A DNA stretch of 57,319 bases. Origin: Anaeroplasma bactoclasticum. GTDB taxonomy: Bacteria > Bacillota_I > Bacilli_A > Acholeplasmatales > Anaeroplasmataceae. This document shows, piece after piece, positions 43,439-52,146 of the stretch (positions within the stretch are counted from its first letter, which is position 1; each line of letters begins with the position of its first letter). Both the position numbers and the translations under genes were made by a program. The DNA lies in the NCBI GenBank assembly GCA_023663825.1, contig JAMPGQ010000005.1, forward strand, positions 1-57,319, read 5' to 3'. Under the pieces are notes generated by a model that made no database searches, was not told where the DNA came from, and saw nothing but the letters and a program-made list of their open reading frames with translations.

Positions 43439-44016
43439 AAACTTTAATTATAGATTCAGCAACAAATGTTTTATATACAGCTTTATGCTTTGAAGAAGAA
43501 GTCATTTATGAATCCTATATCCCTGGAAAGCATGATCATGCAAGTGTGATTTTAGTTGAAGTTGAAAAAGCTTGTTCAAAAGGGAATATTGATTTAATAG
43601 ATATAGATAGAGTAATTGTTGGTATTGGACCAGGTTCTTATACAGGAGTACGTATGGGTGTTGCCGTTGGTAAAATGATTGCCACTCTAGAATCCAAAAT
43701 CAAATTATATGAAATCTCTACTTTAAAGCTTATGGCAAGCGGAATAGATGGAATAGTATTAGCTAGTATTGATGCAAGAAGAGGAAATTGTTTTGGTTGT
43801 ATTTTAGATACAATTAAAAATACTTATAGTGTGCCTGAAGCTTTAGTAGAAAAAGCATCTTTAGAAGAAAACAAATACGATTTTCAAGTGAATGAAAATG
43901 AATATAAAGTTAATCCTTTAAAGGTAATCAAGTGGGCTAAAGAGGTAGTTGAGCCTAGAACTCTTGTTCCTAATTATTTAAGAGAAACAGAAGCGGAGCG
44001 CAATCTTCATGATTAG
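43435..44016 (+). CDS. tsaB: tRNA threonylcarbamoyladenosine biosynthesis protein TsaB
   Basis: 193 residues of the ASKHA fold: LIIDSATNVLYTAL at the N-terminus, HDHASVILVEVEKA, and the family motif VGIGPGSYTGVRMGVAVGKMIA near residue 62. TsaB is a non-catalytic partner of TsaD. It is on the short side of the family, with a reduced C-terminal half. ATGA overlap with tsaE and an 8-nt overlap with the acetyltransferase gene show tight coupling. Confidence 0.94.
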   Translation: MKTLIIDSATNVLYTALCFEEEVIYESYIPGKHDHASVILVEVEKACSKGNIDLIDIDRVIVGIGPGSYTGVRMGVAVGKMIATLESKIKLYEISTLKLMASGIDGIVLASIDARRGNCFGCILDTIKNTYSVPEALVEKASLEENKYDFQVNENEYKVNPLKVIKWAKEVVEPRTLVPNYLRETEAERNLHD

Positions 44017-45115
44017 AAAATATGTAAAAGAAGACATTAGCCGAATTGTCGAATTAGAAAAGAACCATTTAGAATCCTCTTTAGAAGAATCCTTTTATTT
44101 AAGTGATTTAAATAATCCTCTTGCTAGACATTATGTATTTGAGGTAGATTTGAAAATCTTAGGTTTTATTTCCTCTGTATTTGATGGCTTTTCTTTAGAA
44201 ATTTTGAATTTTGTAATTGACAAACCATATCAGTCTAAAGGCTATGGAACAAGGGCTTTGGCTACATTTTTAGATGAGCTAGTTCCCTTAGGATTAAATA
44301 ATGTATCTTTAGAGGTTCGCCAGTCAAATAAAAAAGCTATTCATGTATATGAAAAATTAGGCTTTAAAACCATTCGAGTTAAAAAAGAGTACTATAAGAA
44401 TAAAGAAGATGCTTATTTTATGCAAAAACTTTATGATGAAAAGAAAGATATAGCAAATTTAGAAGGCATTTTATTTTCTAAAAAAGAAGGTTTAAAATAT
44501 ACAAGTGATTTTAAGGAAAGATATTGTTTAAATTATTATGACCTTTATGATTATAAAATTGATTCTATAAAAGATTTTACATATGATACTTATATTTTAT
44601 TCCTTTCCAATTGGATAGATGAAAAGCTATTTGCTGGCTTTGATATTTCTAGTTGTGCTTTAATGCATGTAAATGCATATCATTATCATAGCTTAGCGAA
44701 AAAAACATATCCTGTAAGCTTTAATTATCTTAAAGATTTTATGGACTATACATATAAAATCAATAGAGAATATGGTTTTGACTATGCAAAAAAATATGCA
44801 AAGTTTAACTATGATAAAATCTTACAAGGCATAATTAAAACTTATTCGGTAGTTATAAATGAAAAGACTATTGGTACAGTTTTGATTATAGAATATCATC
44901 ATAGTATCTTTATTTATGGATTATATGTAGATGAAAAATATCGTCATCAAGGGTTTGCCTCTAATTTAATAGATGCATGTATAGAGTATGCGAAAAAGAT
45001 GAACAAATGTGAGGTTTATCTAGAAGCAGAATTTGATGATACACCTATTGAAATGTATAGAAAGATGAATTTTATAGAGATTGAGACACTCTATGAAAGT
45101 TTTTTGGAGAAATAA
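44009..45115 (+). CDS. Double GNAT acetyltransferase, RimI-like N-terminal domain
   Basis: 368 residues with two GNAT domains. The first (about 1-150) has the acetyl-CoA loop YQSKGYGTRAL and NKKAIHVYEKLGFKTIR, as in RimI, and its place after tsaB is the usual rimI position. The second (about 220-368) has YRHQGFASNLIDACIEYAKK and PIEMYRKMNF. RimI normally has only the first, about 150 residues. The second domain may acetylate another substrate or stabilise the dimer. The frame is continuous with no ribosome binding site between the domains, so this is a true fusion. Confidence 0.86.
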   Translation: MIRKYVKEDISRIVELEKNHLESSLEESFYLSDLNNPLARHYVFEVDLKILGFISSVFDGFSLEILNFVIDKPYQSKGYGTRALATFLDELVPLGLNNVSLEVRQSNKKAIHVYEKLGFKTIRVKKEYYKNKEDAYFMQKLYDEKKDIANLEGILFSKKEGLKYTSDFKERYCLNYYDLYDYKIDSIKDFTYDTYILFLSNWIDEKLFAGFDISSCALMHVNAYHYHSLAKKTYPVSFNYLKDFMDYTYKINREYGFDYAKKYAKFNYDKILQGIIKTYSVVINEKTIGTVLIIEYHHSIFIYGLYVDEKYRHQGFASNLIDACIEYAKKMNKCEVYLEAEFDDTPIEMYRKMNFIEIETLYESFLEK

Positions 45116-45621
45116 TGGAAAAAACAAATGTAATGCGCATCTTAGATCAAAAGAAAATTCCATATGAAGCTTTCGAATATCCACACGAGAAAGGTGTTTG
45201 TGTGGAGGGAGTAAAGGTTGCAAAAATACTTGGTCAAAATAAAGAAGAAGTCTTTAAAACCTTAGTAGCTATAGGACACAGTAAACACTATTATGTTTTT
45301 GTGATTCCAGTTGCCGAAGAATTAGATTTGAAAAAGGCAGCTAAAGCCGTAAAAGAAAAATCAGTTGAACTGATTCCTGTAAAGGATTTATTAGGAATAA
45401 CTGGCTATATTCGTGGTGGATGTAGTCCAATTGGAATGAAAAAACAATTCACTACAATCCTTCATAATTCTGTCCAAAGCTTAGAGAATATTATTTTTTC
45501 TGCAGGGAAAATAGGGTATCAAGTAAAGCTGAACCCTATGGATTTGGCTAAGATTATAAGAATAGAGTTTAGTGATATTATCCATGTTGCAAATGAATTA
45601 TCTTTTCGGGTGAATCTTTAA
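45115..45621 (+). CDS. ybaK: Cys-tRNA(Pro)/Cys-tRNA(Cys) deacylase YbaK
   Basis: 168 residues of the YbaK/ProX editing family: MRILDQKKIPYEAFEY at the start, EEVFKTLVAIG with the catalytic Lys, and TGYIRGGCSPIGMKKQFTT, the YbaK signature. It hydrolyses mischarged Cys-tRNA(Pro). It overlaps the preceding gene by one base (TAATG), so the operon unites tRNA modification and tRNA quality control. No terminator hairpin was found after it. Confidence 0.94.
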   Translation: MEKTNVMRILDQKKIPYEAFEYPHEKGVCVEGVKVAKILGQNKEEVFKTLVAIGHSKHYYVFVIPVAEELDLKKAAKAVKEKSVELIPVKDLLGITGYIRGGCSPIGMKKQFTTILHNSVQSLENIIFSAGKIGYQVKLNPMDLAKIIRIEFSDIIHVANELSFRVNL

Positions 45622-45813
45622 ATGGTGGTCTTGGTTATATTTATGTAATAAACAAAAAAAGCTATGCAAGGTTTACCAAAAGTATTGCCTATTATAAAAT
45701 TTTAATGAGATTTAAAAATTGTGAATATACTATAAAAGTAAGCAAAATTTAGACATTTTAAGAGTTTTGTTTTTTCTTTTAGTAAAGGGCTTTCATTTTT
45801 AGTTGCTTATTCG

Positions 45814-45842
45814 TTGACTATTTGGTTTTAGCGTGGTAAAAT
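45814..45842 (+). promoter_or_regulatory. Promoter of the uxaBAC operon
   Basis: TTGACT (45814-45819), 17-nt spacer, TAAAAT (45837-45842). Downstream, CACTTT (45859-45864) and AAAGTG (45877-45882) form an imperfect 24-nt palindrome in the leader that could be an operator. No uronate regulator gene is in the window. Confidence 0.7.
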
Positions 45843-45899
45843 TAAAATATATTATAGACACTTTTTTTAAAAAAATAAAGTGAAATGGAGGAAAAAATA

Positions 45900-47357
45900 G
45901 TGGAAAATATTAGTAGTAAAGTTGTAGAAAAAATGAAACATCCAGTAAAGATTATGCAATTTGGAGAGGGAAATTTCTTAAGAGCATTTATTGATTGGAT
46001 TGTAGATTCTATGAACAAGAAAGCAAATTTCAATGCGGGAGTTGTCGTTGTTCAGCCTATGCCATTTGGTCGTGTTAAGGAATTAAGTGAGGCAGATGGT
46101 TTATATACTTTATACCTTCAAGGTATAAACAATGGACAAACAACTAAAACTCATCAAGTAATTGATTGTTTAGAAGATTTTATTAATCCATTTACAGAAT
46201 ATCAAAAATATTTAGATTATGCTAAGAGCAAAGACTTAGAGTATATTATTTCAAATACGACTGAGGCTGGTATTACCTTTGATCCAAATGATACTGATTT
46301 TTCTAAGACTCCAAATAGCTTTCCAGGTAAGCTACTTGCTTTCTTAAAGGCACGTTATGACTACTTTAAAGGAGATACTTCTAAGGGTTTAGAAATCATT
46401 CCTTGTGAATTAATTGATCATAATGGAGATACCTTAAAGGAAACTTTAGTTAAACTAGCAAACCACAATCATATGGATGCAAAGTTTATTAGCTGGGTTG
46501 AGAATGCCAATCGTTACTACAACACATTAGTTGACCGTATTGTTCCAGGATATCCTAGAAATGAAGATAAGGAATTATGGAGCCAGCTAGGCTATATTGA
46601 TAACAATATGGTTGTAGGTGAGATTTTCCATTTATGGGTAATCGATGGTAAGACAGTTAAGGATTTAGAGAAGAAGCTTCCTACAAAGCAAGCAGATTTA
46701 AATGTATTGTTTGTTGAATCTATTAAGCCTTATAAGGAAAGAAAGGTTAAGATTTTAAATGGTTCTCATACCTGTTTAGTACCAGTTTCTTATCTATCTG
46801 GTATTGATACAGTGCGTGAAACCATTGAGGATAGAGAGTTAAATAAATTTGTTTTAGACTTCATCTTTAATGAGGTTGTTCCTACAATTAATATTCCAAG
46901 AGATCAAATGGATTCTTATGCAAATAGCGTATTAGAGCGTTATGGTAACCCATTTGTTCGTCATGAGCTAATGAGTATTGCCTTAAACTCTGTTACAAAA
47001 TATAAAACTAGAATATTACCTACAGTTTTACAAAATTTAGAGGATTTAAAGCATTTCCCTGACCATGCATTATTTAGCTTAGCAGCATTAATGGTATTCT
47101 ATAGAGGAAAACGTGGTGATGAGGATATTAAGCTTGCAGATGATGCTTGGGCATTAGATATGTTTAAGGAGTTATGGGCTTCATTTGATGGTTCAAAGGC
47201 TGCTTGTGAAAAAATAGCGAAGCATGTACTAAGTCTAGAATCTCATTGGGAAACTGATTTAACGAAGTATGATGGTGTATTAAACTTTGTTACAGATTCT
47301 TTATATGAAATCACATCAAGCTCTATGCGTGAAGCATTAGCTAAAATGGTAAAATAA
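45900..47357 (+). CDS. uxaB: Tagaturonate reductase (altronate oxidoreductase)
   Basis: 485 residues of the mannitol-dehydrogenase family; interconverts tagaturonate and altronate with NADH in galacturonate catabolism. The N-terminal MQFGEGNFLRAFIDWIVDSMNKK is the UxaB form of the Rossmann opening; KILNGSHTCLVPVSYLSG contains the catalytic Lys/Asn/His cluster. I chose GTG 45900 because GGAGG (45887-45891) is 8 nt before it; ATG 45885, in the same frame, overlaps that site and lacks its own. First gene of uxaB-uxaA-uxaC. Confidence 0.93.
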   Translation: MENISSKVVEKMKHPVKIMQFGEGNFLRAFIDWIVDSMNKKANFNAGVVVVQPMPFGRVKELSEADGLYTLYLQGINNGQTTKTHQVIDCLEDFINPFTEYQKYLDYAKSKDLEYIISNTTEAGITFDPNDTDFSKTPNSFPGKLLAFLKARYDYFKGDTSKGLEIIPCELIDHNGDTLKETLVKLANHNHMDAKFISWVENANRYYNTLVDRIVPGYPRNEDKELWSQLGYIDNNMVVGEIFHLWVIDGKTVKDLEKKLPTKQADLNVLFVESIKPYKERKVKILNGSHTCLVPVSYLSGIDTVRETIEDRELNKFVLDFIFNEVVPTINIPRDQMDSYANSVLERYGNPFVRHELMSIALNSVTKYKTRILPTVLQNLEDLKHFPDHALFSLAALMVFYRGKRGDEDIKLADDAWALDMFKELWASFDGSKAACEKIAKHVLSLESHWETDLTKYDGVLNFVTDSLYEITSSSMREALAKMVK

Positions 47358-47377
47358 TTAAAAAAGGAAGATAATTT

Positions 47378-48856
47378 ATGAAAGATTATATCATCATTAA
47401 TCCGATAGATAATGTGGCAGTCGTATTACGTCCATTTTCTAAGGGAGAAGCAGTAGAGGGTGTTTTATTATTAGAGGATATTCCTCAAGCCCATAAAGTA
47501 GCTTTAAAGCCAATCAAGAAGGGTGAAAATGTCATTAAATATGGTTCTCCAATTGGTCATACAACTGCTGATGTAAAGCCGGGTGAGCATGTTCATACAC
47601 ATAACGTTGCTACGAATTTAGACGATGTAATAACTTATTCCTATGAACCAAAATATCCTGAAGTTTTAGGCTATAAATCTGATCGTATGGTTGAGGTGTA
47701 TGAGCGTTCTACAGGAGAATATGGTATTCGTAATGAGCTTTGGGTAATTCAGACTGTTGGCTGTGTTTCTGGCATGGCTAATGATATGATTGAAAACTTT
47801 AAAGCAAAATACTCACCAGAAGGTATTGATGGAGTTTATACCTTCCAGCATCCTTTTGGCTGTAGCCAAATGGGGGCTGACTTAGAATTAACAAGAACAC
47901 TTTTACAGGATATGGTTAAACATCCAAATGCTGGCGGTGTTTTAGTGTTAGGCTTAGGCTGCGAGGAAAACTTGGTTTCAACTTTCAAAGAAACTCTAGG
48001 AGCATATGATGTTAATAGAACAAGATTCTTAATTGCTCAAGAAGTAGAAGATGAGGTCGAAGAAGGAACTAAACTTCTTAAAGAGTTATATGACCAAATG
48101 AAAAATGATAAGCGTGTTACAAAGCCTTTATCTGTACTTCGTATTGGTCTAAAATGTGGTGGTTCTGATGGTATGTCAGGTATAACTGCAAACCCACTTT
48201 TAGGACGTTTTTCTGATTTCTTATCTTTAAATGGTGCTACAACAGTTTTAGGTGAAGTACCTGAAATGTTTGGAGCTGAAAAGCTTTTAATGGCTCGTGC
48301 TAAGGATGCACCTACATTTGAAAAGATTGTTGAATTAATTAATGATTTTAAAATTTATTTTAAAAATCATAATCAGGTAATTTATGATAATCCATCTCCA
48401 GGTAATAAAAAGGGTGGTATTACAACTTTAGAGGATAAGTCTTTAGGCTGTACTCAAAAGGCTGGCGCTGCCGTAGTTCAGGATGTATTAAAGATGGGGG
48501 AAAGAATCAGAACCACAGGTCTTAACCTATTATGTACTCCCGGAAATGATTTAGTTGCAACAACCACTTTAGGCTGTAGTGGTTGTCAAATGGTATTATT
48601 CACTACAGGTAGAGGTACTCCATTTGGTGGATTTATTCCAACCATTAAGATTGCAACAAACACTGCTTTAGCTACTAAAAAATCAAACTGGATTGATTTT
48701 AATGCAGGAGATTTAGTAGATAAAAAGGATATGGATGAGCTTTTAGAGGATTTCATTGATTTATTATGTGATATTGCCTCTGGAAGAAAACAAACTAAGA
48801 ATGAACAAAACAACTTCCGTGAAATTTCAATTTTCAAAGACGGTGTTGTATTATAA
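47378..48856 (+). CDS. uxaA: Altronate dehydratase
   Basis: 492 residues; dehydrates altronate to 2-keto-3-deoxygluconate, iron-dependent. It has an N-terminal SAF domain (about 1-95) with HTHNVATNL, then GEYGIRNELWVIQTVGCVSG, HPFGCSQMGADLELTRT, GLGCEEN, KCGGSDGMSGITANPLLG, EVPEMFGAE and LGCSGCQMVLFTTGRGTPFG. Length is typical. It follows uxaB by 20 nt with AAAGGAAG. KdgK and KdgA, which complete the path to pyruvate, are outside the window. Confidence 0.96.
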   Translation: MKDYIIINPIDNVAVVLRPFSKGEAVEGVLLLEDIPQAHKVALKPIKKGENVIKYGSPIGHTTADVKPGEHVHTHNVATNLDDVITYSYEPKYPEVLGYKSDRMVEVYERSTGEYGIRNELWVIQTVGCVSGMANDMIENFKAKYSPEGIDGVYTFQHPFGCSQMGADLELTRTLLQDMVKHPNAGGVLVLGLGCEENLVSTFKETLGAYDVNRTRFLIAQEVEDEVEEGTKLLKELYDQMKNDKRVTKPLSVLRIGLKCGGSDGMSGITANPLLGRFSDFLSLNGATTVLGEVPEMFGAEKLLMARAKDAPTFEKIVELINDFKIYFKNHNQVIYDNPSPGNKKGGITTLEDKSLGCTQKAGAAVVQDVLKMGERIRTTGLNLLCTPGNDLVATTTLGCSGCQMVLFTTGRGTPFGGFIPTIKIATNTALATKKSNWIDFNAGDLVDKKDMDELLEDFIDLLCDIASGRKQTKNEQNNFREISIFKDGVVL

Positions 48857-48868
48857 GGAGGAAGAAAA

Positions 48869-50281
48869 ATGAAAGAATTTATGGATAAGGATTTCTTATT
48901 AACTACAGAAACTGCAAAAAAGCTTTATCATGAGCATGCAGAGCATATGCCAATTATTGACTATCACTGTCACCTTCAACCAAAGGAAATTTACGAGGAT
49001 AAAAAATTCCGTAATTTAGCAGAGGTTTGGCTTGGTGCTGGTGATCGTTATGGAGATCATTACAAGTGGAGAAGCCTACGTGCAAGAGGCTATGAAGAGG
49101 ATTCTATTTCAGGACCAGATGATGACTACAAAAAATACATGCAATTTGTTACCTCTATGCCTTATTTCGTAGGAAATCCATTATATCACTGGTCTCATTT
49201 AGAGATGAGAAGATACTTTGGTATTGAAGATATTATAAGTGAAAAGAATGCAAAAAAGATTTGGGATGCTGCAAACAAAAAACTTGAAACCTTAACAGCA
49301 AGAGAAATGATGTATAAGTTTAAAGTAGATACAGTTTGCACTACAGATGACCCTGTAGATAGTCTAGAGTGGCATAAGAAGATGAACGCAGACGACACAC
49401 TTAAAGTACATGTTCGTCCTGCTTTCCGTCCAGATAAGGCAATCAATGTGGAATTATCTTGGTTTGCTGACTGGGTAAATCAGCTTGCAGGTGTTGTGGG
49501 CTATAAGATTAAAGAGTTAAAGGATTTAGAGAAGGCCTTAGCTGAAAGAATTGATTTCTTCCATGAAATGGGGTCTCGTCTATCTGACCATGCGCTTGAT
49601 GTTGTTCACTATGCCCCTTGTACTTATGAAGAGGCTAATGCAGTATTTAAAAAAGGCATGGCTAAAAAAGAAATTAGTGAGCTTGAACAGGATTGGTATA
49701 AGGGCTATATATTAGTTTTCTTGGGCAAAGAATATCATAAGCATGGTTGGGTTCAACAATATCATATTGGTGCTTTAAGAAACAACTCAAAATCAATGCT
49801 TAAAAAGATTGGACCAGATACTGGCTTCGATGCAATTGAAGATCAAAACTATATGGCTAAGCTATCTGCTTTACTAGGTGCTTTAGATGAAACAGATGAG
49901 TTACCTAAGACAATTCTTTACTGCTTAAATCCAAGAGACAATTACGCTTTAACTGTTCTTTCTGGTTGCTTCCAAAAAGAAGGCGTTAAGGGCCGTGTTC
50001 AGGTAGGTACTGCTTGGTGGTTTTTAGATCAACAGGATGGTATGCGTCAAAATCTAGAAACCTTAATGCAAGTAGGCTTAGTTGCTCAGTCCGTTGGTAT
50101 GTTAACAGATTCAAGAAGCTTCTTAGCATATCCTCGTCATGAATACTATCGTCGTTTGTTATGTCAAATGCTTGGTAATTTAGTTGAATCTGGACAATAC
50201 CCAGTAGAAGAGTTAGATACACTTGGTAAGATTGTAGAAGATGTTTGCTATAATAACGCAAAGGAATTCTTTGGATTTTAA
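48869..50281 (+). CDS. uxaC: Uronate (glucuronate/galacturonate) isomerase
   Basis: 470 residues; a metal-dependent amidohydrolase-fold isomerase converting galacturonate to tagaturonate and glucuronate to fructuronate. The metal-binding PIIDYHCHLQPKEI sits near residue 27; WLGAGDRYGDHYKWRSLRARG and TLYCLNPRD-type features (TILYCLNPRDNY) match UxaC, as does LTDSRSFLAYPRHEYYRRLLC. AGGAGG precedes the ATG 12 nt after uxaA. With uxaB and uxaA it gives the galacturonate route; uxuA/uxuB for the glucuronate branch are absent. Confidence 0.96.
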   Translation: MKEFMDKDFLLTTETAKKLYHEHAEHMPIIDYHCHLQPKEIYEDKKFRNLAEVWLGAGDRYGDHYKWRSLRARGYEEDSISGPDDDYKKYMQFVTSMPYFVGNPLYHWSHLEMRRYFGIEDIISEKNAKKIWDAANKKLETLTAREMMYKFKVDTVCTTDDPVDSLEWHKKMNADDTLKVHVRPAFRPDKAINVELSWFADWVNQLAGVVGYKIKELKDLEKALAERIDFFHEMGSRLSDHALDVVHYAPCTYEEANAVFKKGMAKKEISELEQDWYKGYILVFLGKEYHKHGWVQQYHIGALRNNSKSMLKKIGPDTGFDAIEDQNYMAKLSALLGALDETDELPKTILYCLNPRDNYALTVLSGCFQKEGVKGRVQVGTAWWFLDQQDGMRQNLETLMQVGLVAQSVGMLTDSRSFLAYPRHEYYRRLLCQMLGNLVESGQYPVEELDTLGKIVEDVCYNNAKEFFGF

Positions 50282-50289
50282 ATAAATTT

Positions 50290-50316
50290 AGCCACCAACC
50301 TGGTGGCTATTTTTTA
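50290..50316 (+). terminator. Terminator of the uxa operon
   Basis: Perfect AGCCACCA (50290-50297) with TGGTGGCT (50301-50308), ACC loop, then TTTTTT. Confidence 0.9.
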
Positions 50317-50329
50317 AGGAGAAAACAAA

Positions 50330-50701
50330 ATGGATTATCAAGAATTTAAAGATGGATATTACAAAATGGTAAAGATCACAGAGCAAAAGGATAGTTTTAT
50401 TATTGCTCTTCCTACCTTTCACCCATTTACCTCAGACTGTCTTCAGATATGCTTCATAACTCTTTCTGATGGCAGAGTAAAGCTTACAGATTGTGGTACA
50501 ACTTTAGAGTATTTAGAGGAAGTATATATTACTTTATCCTCATACAAAGCAAAGGTTGATTGTATTTTGAAACGATTTGGCTGTAAATTTGAGGATGGCC
50601 TATTAGTTTGTGAGCTTTCAACTGGATCTGCAAGTCAAGTAAGAAGTCTGGTTGGAAACTTCATAGAGGCAATTGCTTTAATTGCGAATATAGATATATA
50701 A
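50330..50701 (+). CDS. DUF1828-like protein
   Basis: 123 residues. A central VKLTDCGTTLEYL matches the LTDDGxT...L motif of DUF1828, preceded by a beta-rich FIIALPTFHPFTSDCLQICFITLSDGR. No membrane segments. Function of the family is unknown. AAGGAG precedes the ATG, which begins only 14 nt after the uxa terminator T-tract, so it is expressed by read-through or from a promoter within uxaC. It is followed by a long hairpin terminator. Confidence 0.6.
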   Translation: MDYQEFKDGYYKMVKITEQKDSFIIALPTFHPFTSDCLQICFITLSDGRVKLTDCGTTLEYLEEVYITLSSYKAKVDCILKRFGCKFEDGLLVCELSTGSASQVRSLVGNFIEAIALIANIDI

Positions 50702-50714
50702 AATAAATAGCAAT

Positions 50715-50909
50715 TTTAAAAAAGTTAGTTAAAAAATAAAGCTAAATTCCACTCTATTTGCCCAAGTAAGGAATTTAGCTTTTTTAATATAGTCTTTAAA
50801 AGAAGAAAAAACTATGGTAAAATATTATTGGGTAAAAAAACACTTAATACTACCTATGATAAAGTGACTGAATTTACTTTTACAACTAACTTTTACTAAC
50901 TTTTTTAAA
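50715..50909. repeat. 15-bp inverted repeat bracketing the tRNA upstream region
   Basis: TTTAAAAAAGTTAGT (50715-50729) is matched exactly by ACTAACTTTTTTAAA (50895-50909). A second inner pair, TAATACTAC (50845-50853) and GTAGTATTA (50910-50918), also occurs. The ends enclose about 165 bp with a terminator and no gene. It could be the debris of a small mobile element or a folded RNA. Confidence 0.5.
50738..50787 (+). terminator. Terminator after the DUF1828-like gene
   Basis: Perfect 13-bp stem, arms 50738-50750 and 50770-50782, a 19-nt loop, then TTTT. Confidence 0.8.
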
Positions 50910-50927
50910 GTAGTATTAGAGTTATTG

Positions 50928-50956
50928 TTGCTTTATTATTGGTTTTGTTGTATAAT
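50928..50956 (+). promoter_or_regulatory. Promoter of tRNA-Thr
   Basis: TTGCTT (50928-50933), 17-nt spacer, TATAAT (50951-50956); transcription would begin a few bases before the tRNA. Confidence 0.75.
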
Positions 50957-50973
50957 TTTCAGTGCATTCAAAT

Positions 50974-51049
50974 GCCGAATTAGCTCAGTTGGTAGAGCAA
51001 CGCACTCGTAACGCGTAGGTCGTAGGTTCGATCCCTATTTTCGGCACCA
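50974..51049 (+). tRNA. tRNA-Thr (anticodon CGT)
   Basis: 76 nt with encoded CCA. Acceptor GCCGAAT with TTTCGGC (last pair T-T mismatched), D-arm GCTCAGTTGGTAGAGC, anticodon loop CTCGTAA giving anticodon CGT for ACG codons, T-arm GTAGG-TTCGATC-CCTAT, discriminator A. The top of the anticodon stem has an A-C mismatch (31-39). Its A37 follows a U36, so it is a natural substrate for the TsaB/TsaE pathway encoded upstream. No duplicated 3' end was seen, so there is no sign of an integrated element. Confidence 0.93.
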
Positions 51050-51061
51050 CTTAAATATAGT

Positions 51062-51107
51062 AAGTCTAAAATATGTTGATATTTCAAGGTATTTTGGACT
51101 TTTTTAT
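51062..51107 (+). terminator. Terminator after tRNA-Thr
   Basis: 12-bp stem, AAGTCTAAAATA (51062-51073) with TATTTTGGACTT (51090-51101), one G-U pair, then TTTTT. Confidence 0.85.
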
Positions 51108-51126
51108 TTTTGTCTTATATGGCAGT

Positions 51127-51148
51127 GATATACTTTTGATATACTTTT
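51127..51148 (+). repeat. Tandem direct repeat upstream of surE
   Basis: GATATACTTTT occurs twice in a row (51127-51137, 51138-51148). Its role is unknown. A TATAAT at 51196-51201 further on is the likely surE -10. Confidence 0.5.
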
Positions 51149-51276
51149 TAAATTGTATAAGTAAATATAGTCTAGCATATCATAATATTATGTTATATAA
51201 TAAAGAGAGTCTACTTGAGTAGATGGAAATGTTAAATAGTGAAGTTGAAGGCTTAATTGATATGAGAGGTACTAGT

Positions 51277-52014
51277 ATGAATATTTTAGTAGTTAATGAT
51301 GATGGAATTTTTGCGATTGGATTAAAGAAGCTTGCTATTGCGCTAAAAAAATATGGAAATGTAGTTGTGTGTGCACCTGATATGGGAAGAAGCGCTGCAG
51401 GGCATTCCATTATTCTTCATGGTTCTTTGACCTTTGATTTTGTAGGAGATTATGATGGAATAAAATGGTATAAAACGAGTGGAACCCCTGCAGATTGTGT
51501 TAGACTTGCTATGAATTTATTAGATTTATCTTTTGATGTTGTATTTTCAGGTATAAATAATGGATTGAATTTGGGTACAGATATTATTTATTCTGGGACT
51601 GTAGCTGCTGCTAGAGAAGCGAATATTGAAGAAGTTCCAGCTGTAGCTTTATCTACTGATTTCAATTCCTTTTCAATCGTAGATCAAGAATTAGCTGTGG
51701 TATTATCCTATATTTTTGAAGATCAGCTTTATTCTTCAGATTATGTTCTCAACATTAATTTCCCTATTGGAAGCTTTAAAGAATCTAAGGGCTATCGTTT
51801 TTGTAGGCAAGGAATCAAAAAATATAAGACTAATTTTTCTAAAACAGAAGCTGGAGATTATTTGAATGCTGATGGGAAACTTGTTTGTGATAAAAATCCA
51901 GACACGGATGTATATCTTGCAAGTAAGGGATATATCACTTTTGTGCCTTTACAAATTGAACAAACAAAGTACGATAGTTTGGAAAAGTTAAAAAAGATAT
52001 TCGAAAATCATTAA
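51277..52014 (+). CDS. surE: 5'/3'-nucleotidase SurE
   Basis: 245 residues; a metal-dependent nucleoside monophosphate phosphatase. NDDG metal site (residues 7-10), DMGRSAAGHSI, SGTPADCV and SGINNGLNLGTDIIYSGTVAAAREA are all intact. I start at ATG 51277 (MNILVVNDDG), as in the family, with GAGAGGT before it; the frame is open 18 codons further upstream without a site. Single gene with a strong terminator behind it. Confidence 0.95.
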   Translation: MNILVVNDDGIFAIGLKKLAIALKKYGNVVVCAPDMGRSAAGHSIILHGSLTFDFVGDYDGIKWYKTSGTPADCVRLAMNLLDLSFDVVFSGINNGLNLGTDIIYSGTVAAAREANIEEVPAVALSTDFNSFSIVDQELAVVLSYIFEDQLYSSDYVLNINFPIGSFKESKGYRFCRQGIKKYKTNFSKTEAGDYLNADGKLVCDKNPDTDVYLASKGYITFVPLQIEQTKYDSLEKLKKIFENH

Positions 52015-52051
52015 AAAGCTTAGGAGATATTTTTACCTACAATATCAACAC

Positions 52052-52089
52052 AAAACCCCAACATCATTTACTAACAATGTTGGGGTTTT
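52052..52089. terminator. Bidirectional terminator surE / aldo-keto reductase
   Basis: Perfect 13-bp stem, arms 52052-52064 and 52077-52089, 12-nt loop, A/T-rich flanks on both sides; it separates convergent genes. Confidence 0.9.
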
Positions 52090-52146
52090 AAACTCTTTTT
52101 TATTTTGTTTACTTTTTAGCCCACTTCATTTCTTATAGGATTTTCT

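Noticed and set aside
51127-51148. Tandem GATATACTTTT repeat as an operator
   Set aside because: Only two copies, over 100 bp from surE, with a related sequence also by chance near 54197; too little to call regulatory.
50974-51276. Integrated element at the tRNA-Thr 3' end
   Set aside because: No integrase and no second copy of the tRNA 3' end in the window; a terminator and surE follow directly.
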